64,000 bases of DNA from Rugalucina vietnamica (lineage: Eukaryota > Mollusca > Bivalvia > Lucinida > Lucinidae). Of this stretch, positions 53,561 through 63,454 are shown piece after piece. Each line of letters starts with the position of its first letter. The first letter of the stretch is position 1. The notes below the pieces were generated by a model, which did not search any database, was not told the DNA's origin, and saw only the letters and a list, made by a program, of their open reading frames with translations. Both the position numbers and the translations under genes were made by a program. The DNA lies in NCBI GenBank assembly GCA_964017185.1, contig OZ024878.1, positions 17,177,851 through 17,241,850 of the forward strand, in the 5' to 3' direction.

Positions 53561-53568
53561 GAATAAAA

Positions 53569-53640
53569 AATCTACATACCTTACCGAACAAAACCGACGG
53601 TTAGGCGGCCATTAATGTTGGGCGCAGACATTTTGTCGGC
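53569..53640 (-). CDS. Possible first coding exon on the minus strand
   Basis: CpG-rich. Minus strand ATG at about 53632 reads MSAPNINGRLTVGFV then CG|GTAAGG, a good donor. It lies upstream of LIN9 in the right orientation and outside the nested transposons. Direct joining to LIN9 exon 39809-39844 would give an immediate stop, so an intermediate exon would be required, or it belongs to another gene. Confidence 0.35.
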
Positions 53641-54049
53641 ATGCGCAGACAATGTGTCGTTCAGATGTCGGGAAATTTGTACTTTCTTTTTCTTTTTTCG
53701 GCTGAACATTTTTCTTTGTCAAACATATTTCCATATATCCTATTTCAGATCATATTTGTCTCCAAAATGTAAAAATATAAGATAAATACACAATTTACAA
53801 ATGCAGACGACGATGAAGATTGGTTTTTCGAAATTACACCGTTAAAATCCTCGTATTATAGCAAACCAGTCAACAAGGCAATATAAACGCTTGAAAAAAC
53901 AAGCGTCTGCGAGGTGTACCTAAAGCAGGTAACCGGCGAAATTATCGAGACGTTTCGAACAGACGGAAATTACGCCGTGAATAGCGTGCCTGGTTATTTT
54001 TGGGGGACAATATTTGAGGTTTGAAGGAACAGAAGGAAAACATTTAAGG

Positions 54050-54965
54050 GAGCTACCTACCTAGGTCTACCTAAAAACCTAACTAGGTCTACCTAACTAC
54101 CAAGGTCTACCTGCCTACCAAGGTCTACCTACCTAACTAGGTCTACCAACCTAGGTCTACTTTCCAAGATCTACCTACCTAAGTCTACTAACCAAGGTTT
54201 ATCTACCTGGGTCTACTTACCAAGGTTCCCTTTCCTAGGTTTACTTACCTATGTCTTAGTCTACCTATCTAGGTCTACCTTCCAAGGTCTACTTATCTAG
54301 GTCTACTTACCAAGGTCAAGTTACCAAGGTCTACATACCTAGGTCTACTTCCAATGTCTACATACCTAGGTCTACTTACCAAGGTTTATCTACCTAGGTC
54401 TACTTACCTTAGTCTATCGAACTAGGTCTACTTACCAAGGTCTCACTTCCGGGGTCTACTTACCAAGGTCTACCTTCTATGGTCTACTTACCAAGTCTAC
54501 TTACCAAGGTCTACCCACCTAGGTCGACTTACCAAAGTCTACCTACTAGGTCTATTAACCAATATCTACCTACCAAGGTCTACCTACCAAAACCTACATA
54601 CTAAGTCTACTTCCACTAACCTATTTCTACCTACCAAGGTCTAACTATCTACGTCTGCTTACCAAGGTTTACTTACTTAGGTCTACCTACCTAGGTCTAC
54701 TTACCAAGGTATTCATACCTATCTATGTCTACTTACCAAAGTCTACTTACCTAGGTCTACCTACCTAGGTCTACTTCCCAAGGTCTACCTACCTAGGTCT
54801 ACTTACCTGGGTCTACCTACTATGTCTATTTACCAAGGTCTACGTCCGGGGTCTACTTACCTAGGTCTTCTTACCTAGGTCTACGTACCAAGGTCTACTT
54901 ACCAAGATCTACCTACCTAGGTTTACCTTAGTCCTACAAGGTCTACTTACTCAGGTCTACTAAAA
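54050..54965. repeat. CTACCTAGGT / CTTACCAAGGT minisatellite
   Basis: About 0.9 kb of degenerate 11-bp steps alternating CTACCTAGGT and CTTACCAAGGT, with roughly 22-bp higher periodicity. Confidence 0.95.
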
Positions 54966-55646
54966 TGGATAGCTGGATACACTTATTGACAAAAAAATCC
55001 CAGCATACGGTTCTCCGTGTGTGTTTGCAGATAAGGCAGCGTGCCTTTATTTCATATTAACAAAATTGAAATAAAAATTCTATTAAAACATGTAAGTATC
55101 ACGAATGGTTATGCTTGAGGACATCTTATGGGGTAAAAAGTAAGTGTTACATTAAAACATCGAATAAACAAACTTTCAATTGAGTTATCCGCCATTTTCG
55201 TTGAATTTAGACCTTATGTATTTTCACATTGAAGAGTCGTAAGAGGGTAACTGGTCATTTCTACCCATTCCCAATTCGGCCCATAACCATTTCGGCCCAT
55301 AAATTTAAAAATAATATGAACTTAGGCACTGCCTAGAACGGGCATGCCATCATGATTTTGAAATTATTATTGATTAAACAACTGCTAGTTTTTTTCTGTC
55401 CTGAACAGCACTTACTGTAAAAGTATATGTTGTGCCATTGTCCTGTCCTCCCCTATCCAATACCCTACCCTACCCTTACTCCTACCCTAACTTTACTCCT
55501 ACCATTACACCTAACCACCTACCCAACACCTTACCTCCTACCCTATCCTTATGACTACCCCTACCCTCCCCCTACTCCTAATCATTCCCCTACCATACCC
55601 TTACTCCTACCCCTACACATAACCTCCTACCCTACACATAACCTCC

Positions 55647-55805
55647 TGTGACGGGATAGCCTCCCATGGAAATATGCAAATGTCAAACTCGAGACTTTGT
55701 GAATCGAGTAAGTGTTGGTTATGTAGCGCAGTAAACCACCCTTAGTGGATGGGTATGCTTTTCCACCGACGGGGTTTGCTGTGGCTTGGCTCAGCTGTTG
55801 CTACA
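55647..55805 (+). repeat. TRIM 5' LTR
   Basis: TGTGACGGGATAGCCTCCC to GCTGTTGCTACA. Confidence 0.9.
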
Positions 55806-55910
55806 TTTGGTGGCAGAGGTGGGATAATGACAGCTGCCAGAACGGAGTTGCCTTACCCATGTAGTTCCCAGGCCAAGACTCGGGACAAGTCTTCTCGGAG
55901 GGGGAAGTAA

Positions 55911-56068
55911 TGTGACGGCATAGCCTCCCTTTGAAATATGCAAATTTCAAACTCGAGACTTTGGAATCAATAAGTGTTGGGTATGTAGCGCAGTAAACCA
56001 CCCTTAGTGGATGAGCATGTTTTTCCACCGACGGGGTTTGCTGTGACTTAGCTCGGCTGTTCGTTACA
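55911..56068 (+). repeat. TRIM 3' LTR
   Basis: TGTGACGGCATAGCCTCCC to GGCTGTTCGTTACA; about 90% identical to the 5' LTR by eye. Confidence 0.9.
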
Positions 56069-56212
56069 CTCCTAGTCCTACCCTACCCTACTCATACCCA
56101 TACTCTACCCTTACTCATACTCTTTGCCCTAACCCTTTCTCCTTACCCTACCAATACCATACCCTAACTTCTACTCCTAACCATAAACAGGGATCAATTT
56201 GGGGTGCGCACG

Positions 56213-56330
56213 TACAGTCACAGAAGCAGGCTAGAAGCTTGAAATTTTGGGTTAAAGTAGAAGAGGAATTGTAGAGTACTATCTGTAGCGAAAATGAAGG
56301 CACTGATCAGCTGTGCAGTTACATAGCAAA
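56213..56330. mobile_element. Family 2 MITE fragment
   Basis: AGAAGCAGGCTAGAAGCTTG, AAATTTTGGGTTAAAGTAGA, TACTATCTGTAGCGAAAATG. Confidence 0.7.
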
Positions 56331-56455
56331 AAGTAAACATGAAGATAAATAGCCTTTGAATGGTCAATGAAGAAACAAACTCTTTATAAAAATATACCTA
56401 AAAACATACCCAGGAGAAAAGAGATAGAGGCTTCCAGTAATGCTAAAATCGTTTT

Positions 56456-56519
56456 CGGCCCGGGGGGCTTCGCCCCCCTGGGACCCCCCACCGGGGCTTC
56501 GCCCCTGGACCCGAAATTT
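56456..56519. repeat. GC-rich double hairpin
   Basis: GGGGGGCTTCGCCCCCC followed by GGGGCTTCGCCCC, each a stem with a UUCG-type tetraloop, inside otherwise AT-rich DNA. Confidence 0.85.
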
Positions 56520-56529
56520 TCCAGCAATA

Positions 56530-56905
56530 TCCCTGTAACCTACCCAAACTCTTACCCCTACCAGGCTACCCTTACTACCATTGCTGCTACTCCTTAACCT
56601 ACCATACCCTTACTCCTACTTCTACCCTACCAGTATTCATATTCTTACCCTACCTTACGAGTTACCATTACACCTACTCCTTACCCAACCATCCCCTTAC
56701 TCTTACTCCTACCATACTCTGCCCTTCTTCTATCTTGCCATACTCTGCCTTGCCGTGCCCTACCCCACCTAACCCTACCCTATCAAACCCCATCCTTACT
56801 CCTATTACTTACCCTACTCTACCCTACCATTACTCATTACTCTACCCTACCCTTTCTCCTACCTCTCTCTTCATTATCCTTACCTTACCTAGTACCAGGG
56901 TGTTC
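56530..56905. repeat. CCTACC satellite, continued
   Basis: Same pyrimidine-rich type as 55438; variants include TACCCTACCATTACTC. Confidence 0.9.
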
Positions 56906-57001
56906 CCCTCGACCTCAAAGTATTAATTTAGGGGGCCAATGTCCCACTACTGACAACTCCGTAACAACATTCTGACAAAATAGGAGGCGAGGTAATCAGG
57001 A

Positions 57002-57330
57002 AGCGAGGTAGCCGAGTGGTTAGCACACTGGCTTCTTGTGCTAGAGGTCCCGGGTTCGATCCCCGCCGGCGGCGAGGAAAATTTGTTGGTCCGAACATGC
57101 TTCCCATCGTGTCATTTGCAGGAATGACATGATACAGTGTGCCGTCCTTCGGATCTGGACGTTAACTGGAGGCCCCCTGTGCAGGGGCAGTCATCCCCTG
57201 TGCAGGTTCAAGATCCCTACACAGGTTCTATCCTCATGCATGTAGGCTCATCCTGCAAACACACCGGAGTGTTCAATGTACACCTCCCAAGAATAATCAG
57301 AAATTGATTGATGGGAGTAACAAGAAAAAA
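57002..57330 (+). mobile_element. tRNA-derived SINE
   Basis: Head: GAGGTAGCCGAGTGGTTAGC (A box), anticodon-like arm CTGGC-TTCTTGT-GCTAG, B box GGTTCGATCCCC. The acceptor stem does not pair, so it is not a tRNA gene. Body contains GTGCCGTCCTTCGGATCTGG and ACGTTAACTGGAGG, resembling a widely shared SINE core segment. Ends AATTGATTGATGGG. Confidence 0.88.
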
Positions 57331-57379
57331 AAGATATCAGGGACAAGAAATATTTGTTAATTTTGGGGGATATCATGGT

Positions 57380-57660
57380 CCACTCTCTGGACAGAACTGC
57401 GTGTTTTGGGGGTCATTTTTGGGGCAAAACGTTCATTTTGTGCGCCAGGTAAAACCCTCGGGCAGCTGACTGAAGAACTAACGACTCACGGAGCCGAAAC
57501 GACCAGTTACTTGCATTTGGATGTCCGATTTAAGGGTGTATCGGCGATTCGCGGCCGAAACGACCTGATTTCGCTGTTTAGACGCATCTTTCCGACCCGT
57601 TCTGGTTCCGGTAAATAGTAACACCGGATATTTAGAAAAATTTCGCGCGTGACTGTGACG
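57380..57660. other. CpG-rich unassigned block
   Basis: High CpG relative to surroundings (GCCGAAACGACC twice, GGCGATTCGCGGCC, ATTTCGCGCGTGAC). A plus-strand frame at 57406-57618 has no recognised domain. Could be a promoter or the end of a mobile element. Confidence 0.35.
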
Positions 57661-57904
57661 TAGTTTTTATTTATTTTTTGTAACTTTTGAAAGAAAGTTG
57701 ATCTCAGATGGAACGAAAAAATGTATTGTTCACAAAGAAGCAAAACTATATTGTCATGAATAGAAAAGGAAGAATTATTTGTGTACAATTTCAAACGAGA
57801 TCAATGGGATTCTCGCGAGAGAGGGAGATTAGCGATATCCCCCGAGACTGGGACCGGACGTTCAGGTGAACAAAGTTAGTTAGGTAAACAACATCAGAGT
57901 TCAT

Positions 57905-58045
57905 TTACCCGTGTGTACGCGTTACCTATAGGCGGGCACGCAGCTGGGCCTTCGACCCAGCCTCAGTGCGCTTCGCGCACTTCGTGCCATGCCCGTATGA
58001 AATAGAGGCACACTGCCTTAGCTGCATACACACATGGTAAACCTA
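57905..58045. mobile_element. Palindrome-rich MITE-like segment
   Basis: GTTTACC-type termini (CATTTACCCGTGTGTACGCG / ACACACATGGTAAACC) enclose GCTGGGCCTTCGACCCAGC, GTGCGCTTCGCGCAC and GGGCACG/CATGCCCG pairs. Confidence 0.6.
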
Positions 58046-58139
58046 CGCTAGAAACTTTTGCCACCGTCGAGCCAGCAGGACAATACAAGACAAAATCGTC
58101 TACAAATCTAATGAAGGAGAGCGTTCTCAGCTCCCTTCT

Positions 58140-58320
58140 CACTGATTCACCAGGGAGAGAGAGGGGTAGGAGGGAGGTATGTAGGAGGTGTGTATGAGGG
58201 AGATAGGGAGGTGGGTGGGTAGAGGGAAGGGAGGTATCTAGGTAGGTAGAAGGGAGAGAGGTATCTAGGTAGGTAGAAGGGAGAGAGGTATCTAGGTAAG
58301 CAAGAGGGAGAGAGGTAGAC
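58140..58320. repeat. GGAGAGAGGTAGGTAG minisatellite
   Basis: About 26-bp steps GGGAGAGAGGTATCTAGGTA in 3-5 copies. Frames over it are artefacts. Confidence 0.92.
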
Positions 58321-59103
58321 GGAATATTTCCATCGGTATTCCGTTAGACCCTTCCATACCGACGGAAATGACATGTATTGAGCCCTTGGTCGAAAATGAA
58401 AAATCATCGAAGACGCCAAATAAATTGAAAACAAGTTGGCTTCTTTAAAAAGAAACCAATGAAAAGGTCAGCAGCCGTTTGTTATAAGAGATTCCCTTTT
58501 GCTCTAGAGTTCAGTATTGTTGATTCTCTGGTTCGTCATTAATTTCGATTCTCATACATTTCAGTTTCGTTTCCTATACATAAATGTCGTTTCTTGCAAT
58601 GAAGCTTGACCAGTGTGTGTATCTGTTACTCAAGGCAATGACAAAATTTTTTGATGTTATGGAATCAAACTTGAAAGCCAATACTAAAGGGAACACGATT
58701 ACAATCAATATGTCGATTTGTAGAAAACCATTTTGCAGTGCAGTCAATTTGTGATAGAGTTCTGAATTTTGACCTGCAGCCACACTACCAGAAACAGACC
58801 CATAGTGCGATGTGATGGACTAAAAGTCAGCCATATAGAGTTTCTGTAGTTTCTGTACCCCTCGTCAGGGTATATACGATGTAAACCTAGATGCGCTATG
58901 ATAAGCGAGACTGCTTGCTAGATATTTACCGCTATTTGACGGGGAGTGTCAACAATTGATAAATTAAATTGATTGTGGTGAACTGTCTAGTCCCTATAGA
59001 CGGGTTCACTAGTTTTAGTAAGCGCTTTATGTGACAAAACGCGTAATTGAGGGAGAGCAGTCGATCATGGGTACAATTTTCTTCATATTCAAAGTAAACA
59101 CTG

Positions 59104-59130
59104 TGGAAAAGGTCCTGAGGGACCTTTTCC
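59104..59130. repeat. Small perfect hairpin
   Basis: GGAAAAGGTCC / GGACCTTTTCC with a four-base loop. Function unknown. Confidence 0.8.
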
Positions 59131-59547
59131 AATTATGTTATGTTATATCGTTACTGACTGATAGGACTTAGTTTTTACATATTCTAGATGTAAAGATACG
59201 CAGATTCATAAAAACATCACGTTTTCTGTGGAAAATATTACATGCGACTATAAATAGATAAGGGGAGACTACTGTAGAATATGGGACACAAAGTAGAAAA
59301 TCGATTGCCTTTTGCAAATTTATTCAAATTCTGCAGGCTAACCAGATGTTTACAAAATGATCTTTGCATTTTCTAACAAAACATAAGAAAAATTCTAATA
59401 ATTCTCACCAAATAAAGCAGCTATAAGCTTCTTACGAAATCCATAATATGTTCGACCATAGTTTAAAGGCAACTAATGCTAAGCTGTCACGAGAGAGGAG
59501 CGAGGTCACGAAGTGTATCGGAGTGCAGGATAGCCAGCTGATCTAGG

Positions 59548-59715
59548 AGAAAGGTAGGTAGGACGGAGAGAGGTAGGTAGGTAGGAGGGAGAGAGGTAAG
59601 GAGGGAGAGAGGTAGGTAGGTAGGTAGGAGGGAGAGAGGTAGGAGGGAGAGAGGTATCTAGGTATGTAGGAGGGAAAGAGGTAGGTAGGTAGGAGATAGA
59701 GGTAGGTAGGTAGCT
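59548..59715. repeat. GAGAGAGGTAGGTAGG minisatellite
   Basis: Same type as 58140-58320, same strand, 1.2 kb away. Directly followed by an 18-bp-arm hairpin (GTCAAAATATCTAAGATC, 59716-59767). Confidence 0.92.
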
Positions 59716-60310
59716 GTCAAAATATCTAAGATCCCCCAGTAACCCGGTAGATCTTAGATATTTTGACTGTCACTTGTGGTTGCTTATTCAAATTGTATTT
59801 ATCACATCAGAATGTTCTACAGGTTGGCCTTGTTCCTTGCTTTAGGTTTCTGTGTTGGTCCTTGTTCCTTGCTTTAGGTTTCTGTTTTTGGAAATGGACC
59901 AACTCTACATGTTCCTTGAGCCCGAATCATGACTGCAACATTGGTACCGAAAAAACTTCTAGCAATATTTCTCAATTCTTGGCATACTCAAAGAAGCTGA
60001 ATCTGAATCTGAATCTGAATAGTTTACTGGTGACACTCCACATGACATTATTTCACCAGGGGGTTCGGATGGGGGAGAAATTAGTCCATTGAACGTACGA
60101 GTGAAGCGAACTTGGACACACAATCATCTGACATTTCAGCAGTAGAAAACAGAGAGTCAGGGAGGTCATTCCAGTCCCTGAGAGTCTGGGGAAAGAAACT
60201 ACATTTATAGGCCTTTATACTGGCAGATGGAAGCTGAAATGCCTTGGAGTGACTATTTCTACAACGCCTAGTCTTTGGGATAAGGTCATCTGTAGGTATT
60301 CTGGCTTTAG

Positions 60311-60413
60311 TATAAGTACCTGATTGTTAGTTTGGTTTTTTTCCACCTCGGTTTTAGGAGTGGGAATCTTTTTCTGATTGCGCCTTTTCCTGATCTTTGC
60401 CTACTTGTACCTT
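60311..60413 (-). mobile_element. Short module inserted in the LINE
   Basis: AAGGTACAAGTAGGCAAAGA to CAGGTACTTATAC (minus strand), placed between the GLKGK and ARIPTDDLIP codons of the RT-distal region, with TAAA on both sides. Same sequence type at 6925-7030, 29235-29346 and 32463-32546. Confidence 0.75.
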
Positions 60414-60662
60414 TTTACCCTTCAGACCTTTGTATAGCAATATAAGTCGATTATCCGTCCTCCGTTTCTTGAGAGATTCCCATTTGAGTTGTTCCAGATT
60501 GCCAGTCATACTACCTTCCTCGAAAGTATAATTCCTAGTTAAAAATCTTGCGGCACGATTATGTACCTTCTCCAATTCCTCCTGGAGGCTTTGGTATGAG
60601 GATCCCAAACAAAACTTCCATATTCCAGGACTGGGCGCACCAGTCTTTCATAAGCTGCTTCT

Positions 60663-61010
60663 TTAACATCTTGGGGGCAAGAAAATAAGTTTCTCCTCAA
60701 GAATCCAAGTGTTCTGTTGGCTTAATATACAGATATTATTGATATGGGTATTCCACTTGAGGTCATTTGTAATTGTTACACCTAGATATTTAATGCTATC
60801 AACATTTTCCAATACCGTTCCCTCGAGGGTGTACGAGGCCTCAATTTGATTTATCCGCTTATTTGTCAGCTGCATCATGTTGCATTTGACAGGTTGAAAT
60901 CTCATGTCCCATTTTCGGGCCCAGCTCCCTAAAAGGTCAATGTCTTTCTGAAGTTTCAATGTATCTTCTACTGTTCTAATTTCACGGGGCCCTGTCAGAT
61001 TTAACACCAT
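60663..61010 (-). pseudogene. LINE reverse transcriptase, downstream part
   Basis: EDTLKLQKDIDLLGSWARKW, RFQPVKCNMMQLTNKR, SIKYLGVTITNDLKWNTHI. It overlaps the end of the previous frame, so the missing block is a deletion and not simple decay. A further frameshift near 60665 leads to RAARFLTRNYTFEEGS and QLKWESLKKRRTDNRL. Confidence 0.93.
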
Positions 61011-61809
61011 TAACTACTACCCTTTGCTGCCGGAAGCACAAAAAAGCATTTATACATTCCAAAGTCTTTCCACCTATACCATAATTAAACAATTTGCTTT
61101 TAAGAAGTTCAAGTGGAGGGGTGTCGAAAGCTTTTTCAAAGTCCAAAATAAAAGTGTCAACCTGACCCTTTTTGTCCAATATTTTTGCCCAATCATTTAT
61201 TACTGTAATCAGCTGAGTTTCACAACTATGCCATTTCCTGAATGCATGCTGTTTTTCCGACAAAAGATTATACTGGTCAAGATGACCCATGATATTAGAG
61301 CAGACAATATGTTCTAGAAGTTTGCAAGGAATACAAGTCAAAGAAACTGGGCGGTAATTACAAACATGGGACCTGTCACCCTTCTTGAAATGTGGACAAA
61401 TATTAGCAAGTGACCATTCCTTGGGGATTTCACCCGTATTGATTGACTGGAAGAGATGTGCAAATACAGGTCCTAATTCTTTTGCCAATTCTTTTAGGAC
61501 TCTAGGATGGAGTTCATCAGGTCCTAAGGCTTTAGAAGGGTTCAGACCTTTAAGGAGTTTTGTTACTCCTTCCTTTGTAACAACAATTTCATCCATGAAT
61601 GGGGCCGACCTATCCAGAAGTGGGACTTGGTTGTGTACCGTTTTGGTGAATACATCTGTGAACTGTCCATTAAATTCTTCTGCTTTTTCGAAATCTGATT
61701 GAGCAATAACACTTCCAATTTTCTTTTTCAAAGGGGGAATGCCTTGGGTATCTTTCCTCTGACTATTGATATACGTATAACCTGATATACCTGGGATTAG
61801 CTTTAACAT
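60982..61809 (-). pseudogene. LINE reverse transcriptase, N-terminal part
   Basis: Contains KALGPDELHPRVLKELA, GEIPKEWSLANICPHFKKGD, NYRPVSLTCIPCKLLEHI, SEKQHAFRKWHSCETQL and DFEKAFDTPP (palm motif A with Asp). Runs out right after RVVVNGVKSDRAP, where SGVPQG and FADD should follow. Confidence 0.95.
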
Positions 61810-62219
61810 CCCCTACCAAGTTATTGACATACAGGTCATGCTGCTTCCTTATATCAGCTTTGATTTCCCTTCTTAAGTTTTCAAATTTAGATCTAATTTT
61901 TGCACTTCCAGTTTTCTTAGCTTATGCATGAGATATATTTTTCCTGCGAATCTTCCTCCTTATCTCAGGAGTTATATATGGGACAGAAGAGACAGAGCGA
62001 CTTGTTTTTGAAGGGATATGCTTATCTGCCGAGTCCTGAATGAAAGATGTAATCAGATTGAATTTTTTCTGAACCGAACGGGTATCTGAGTAGCCATTGA
62101 AATACTTTTCCTTTGCAAATTTTAATGTATCTGCCCTCATAGATTCATTATCACCTTTCTGGTACCGATACACCTTCCTCCGAGGTTTCTTAATGGGGGG
62201 AATAACAATCTTCAGCGTT

Positions 62220-62960
62220 CCAGAAACAATATCATGTCTGGGGAGTGAATGTCTACAAACTGATTGGGAAGAGAAGTGATAATCAAGTCCAAAGTATTTC
62301 TTTCTCTGGCAGGGAAGTGGGCTAATTGATCACATCCATGATCATTAATAATGTCAACCAAAATTTGACCTTCAAGCCTACTCAATGGTGACCCACATTT
62401 ATTGTGTCTGTCCGGCCAAACAATATCGCCAAAGTTGAAATCCCCTAGAACGTGAACTGAGGGGGGTTTATTTCCTTTATGTTTATCCCTAATTTTGTTA
62501 AGCTGCTCTCTGAACAAAGTATCAAACTTCTGTAGGTCTTCCAAAGGTGTCAAGTTTTCATCACTATGGGGTGGCCTATACCAGCTTGAAACAAAATGTG
62601 CGGTTTTATTAGCAAATACTTTTACCCAAACTGATTCCGACTTATTTTCTAATTCTGTTATTGGCATGTGTGGGATATTCTTGTGAATAAGTAACATGAC
62701 ACCACCACCATCAAGAGTTCTATCCTTCCTGTACACACTATATGGGAAAGTTTCCAGAAACAATTCTGAACTTGAAATAGAACTGTCAATCTTTGTTTCT
62801 TGAATCGCTACAATCTGAGGTTCATGAAGATCAATGAAAGCCAACAACTCAAGCTTTTTACCTTTAATGCTGTTGATGTTTATCAACCCACCTATAAACT
62901 TGCTTTTGCTTGTCGAAGTTGAGGGTGCTGAGGACTTAGTTTTATCACTGTTTCCAATTG
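62220..62960 (-). pseudogene. LINE APE-type endonuclease
   Basis: ININSIKGKKLELLAFI, PQIVAIQETKID (catalytic Glu), RTLDGGGVMLLIHKNIPH, FVSSWYRPPHSDEN, VHVLGDFNFGDIVWPD (Asn), RNTLDLIITS. The expected terminal SDH is lost at a small deletion with frameshift near 62250. Confidence 0.93.
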
Positions 62961-62998
62961 GATTAAACCTATTTTCACTTTCCAAATTTAACTGTTCG

Positions 62999-63253
62999 TC
63001 AAAAAAAAAAAGAGTCAGAAAAATTGAAGAAATCACATTTTGGACAAATCCAAGTACAGTTTGTGTTTTGCATGGTTTCATATTGTGAGTCGGATAGAAA
63101 AGAGCAGTCATTGTGCACCCACATATTACATTTGTCACACTGAAACGCCTTGTGGCAATTGAGAACTAAACCACTGCAAAGGCTACACTCAGCCTTGCAG
63201 TTCGAACAATACCAAGATTCACAACCAGATTCTAATTCTTGCAATTCTTCCAT
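62999..63253 (-). pseudogene. LINE PHD-type zinc finger
   Basis: WYCSNCKAECSLCSG, CHKAFQCDKCNMWVHNDC and CTWICPKCDFF give the Cys4-His-Cys3 pattern. The frame ends at a T-run (A10 on the plus strand at 63001) where the endonuclease frame should continue. Confidence 0.92.
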
Positions 63254-63454
63254 TCCAAGGTTGGCACATGATGCGTGGAAACGCTTTTCACAATCTGCAC
63301 ATTCTACTACCTATCAGCTGCCTTACAGTATTCTTTACAGAGACGACACTGAAATCTAGGGCCCGGGGGAATTTTGATGTCTCCGGCCAAAACAATTAAA
63401 ATGAGAAGATTTGTTCCATTTGAGTTCTTAAAGCTGCGTAAACCCTGCGTAAAG

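Larger units (their letters stand above)
55647..56068 (+). mobile_element. TRIM (terminal-repeat retrotransposon in miniature), 422 bp
   Basis: Two LTRs of about 159 bp (55647-55805 and 55911-56068) start TGTGACGG and end TACA. Two bases after the 5' LTR is TGGTGGCAGAGGTGGGAT, a primer-binding site whose complement ends in CCA like a tRNA 3' end. Directly before the 3' LTR is the polypurine tract GGAGGGGGAAG. CTCC flanks both sides. The internal part is only about 105 bp and encodes nothing. Confidence 0.92.
55438..56180. repeat. CCTAC/CCCTTACTC pyrimidine satellite, split by a TRIM
   Basis: Runs of CCTACCCTACCC and TTACTCCTACC at 55438-55646 and 56069-56180. The type continues at 56530-56900. 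Confidence 0.93.

Noticed and set aside
57002..57075. tRNA gene
   Set aside because: A and B boxes and a pairing anticodon-like arm are present, but the acceptor stem does not pair and a SINE body follows directly.
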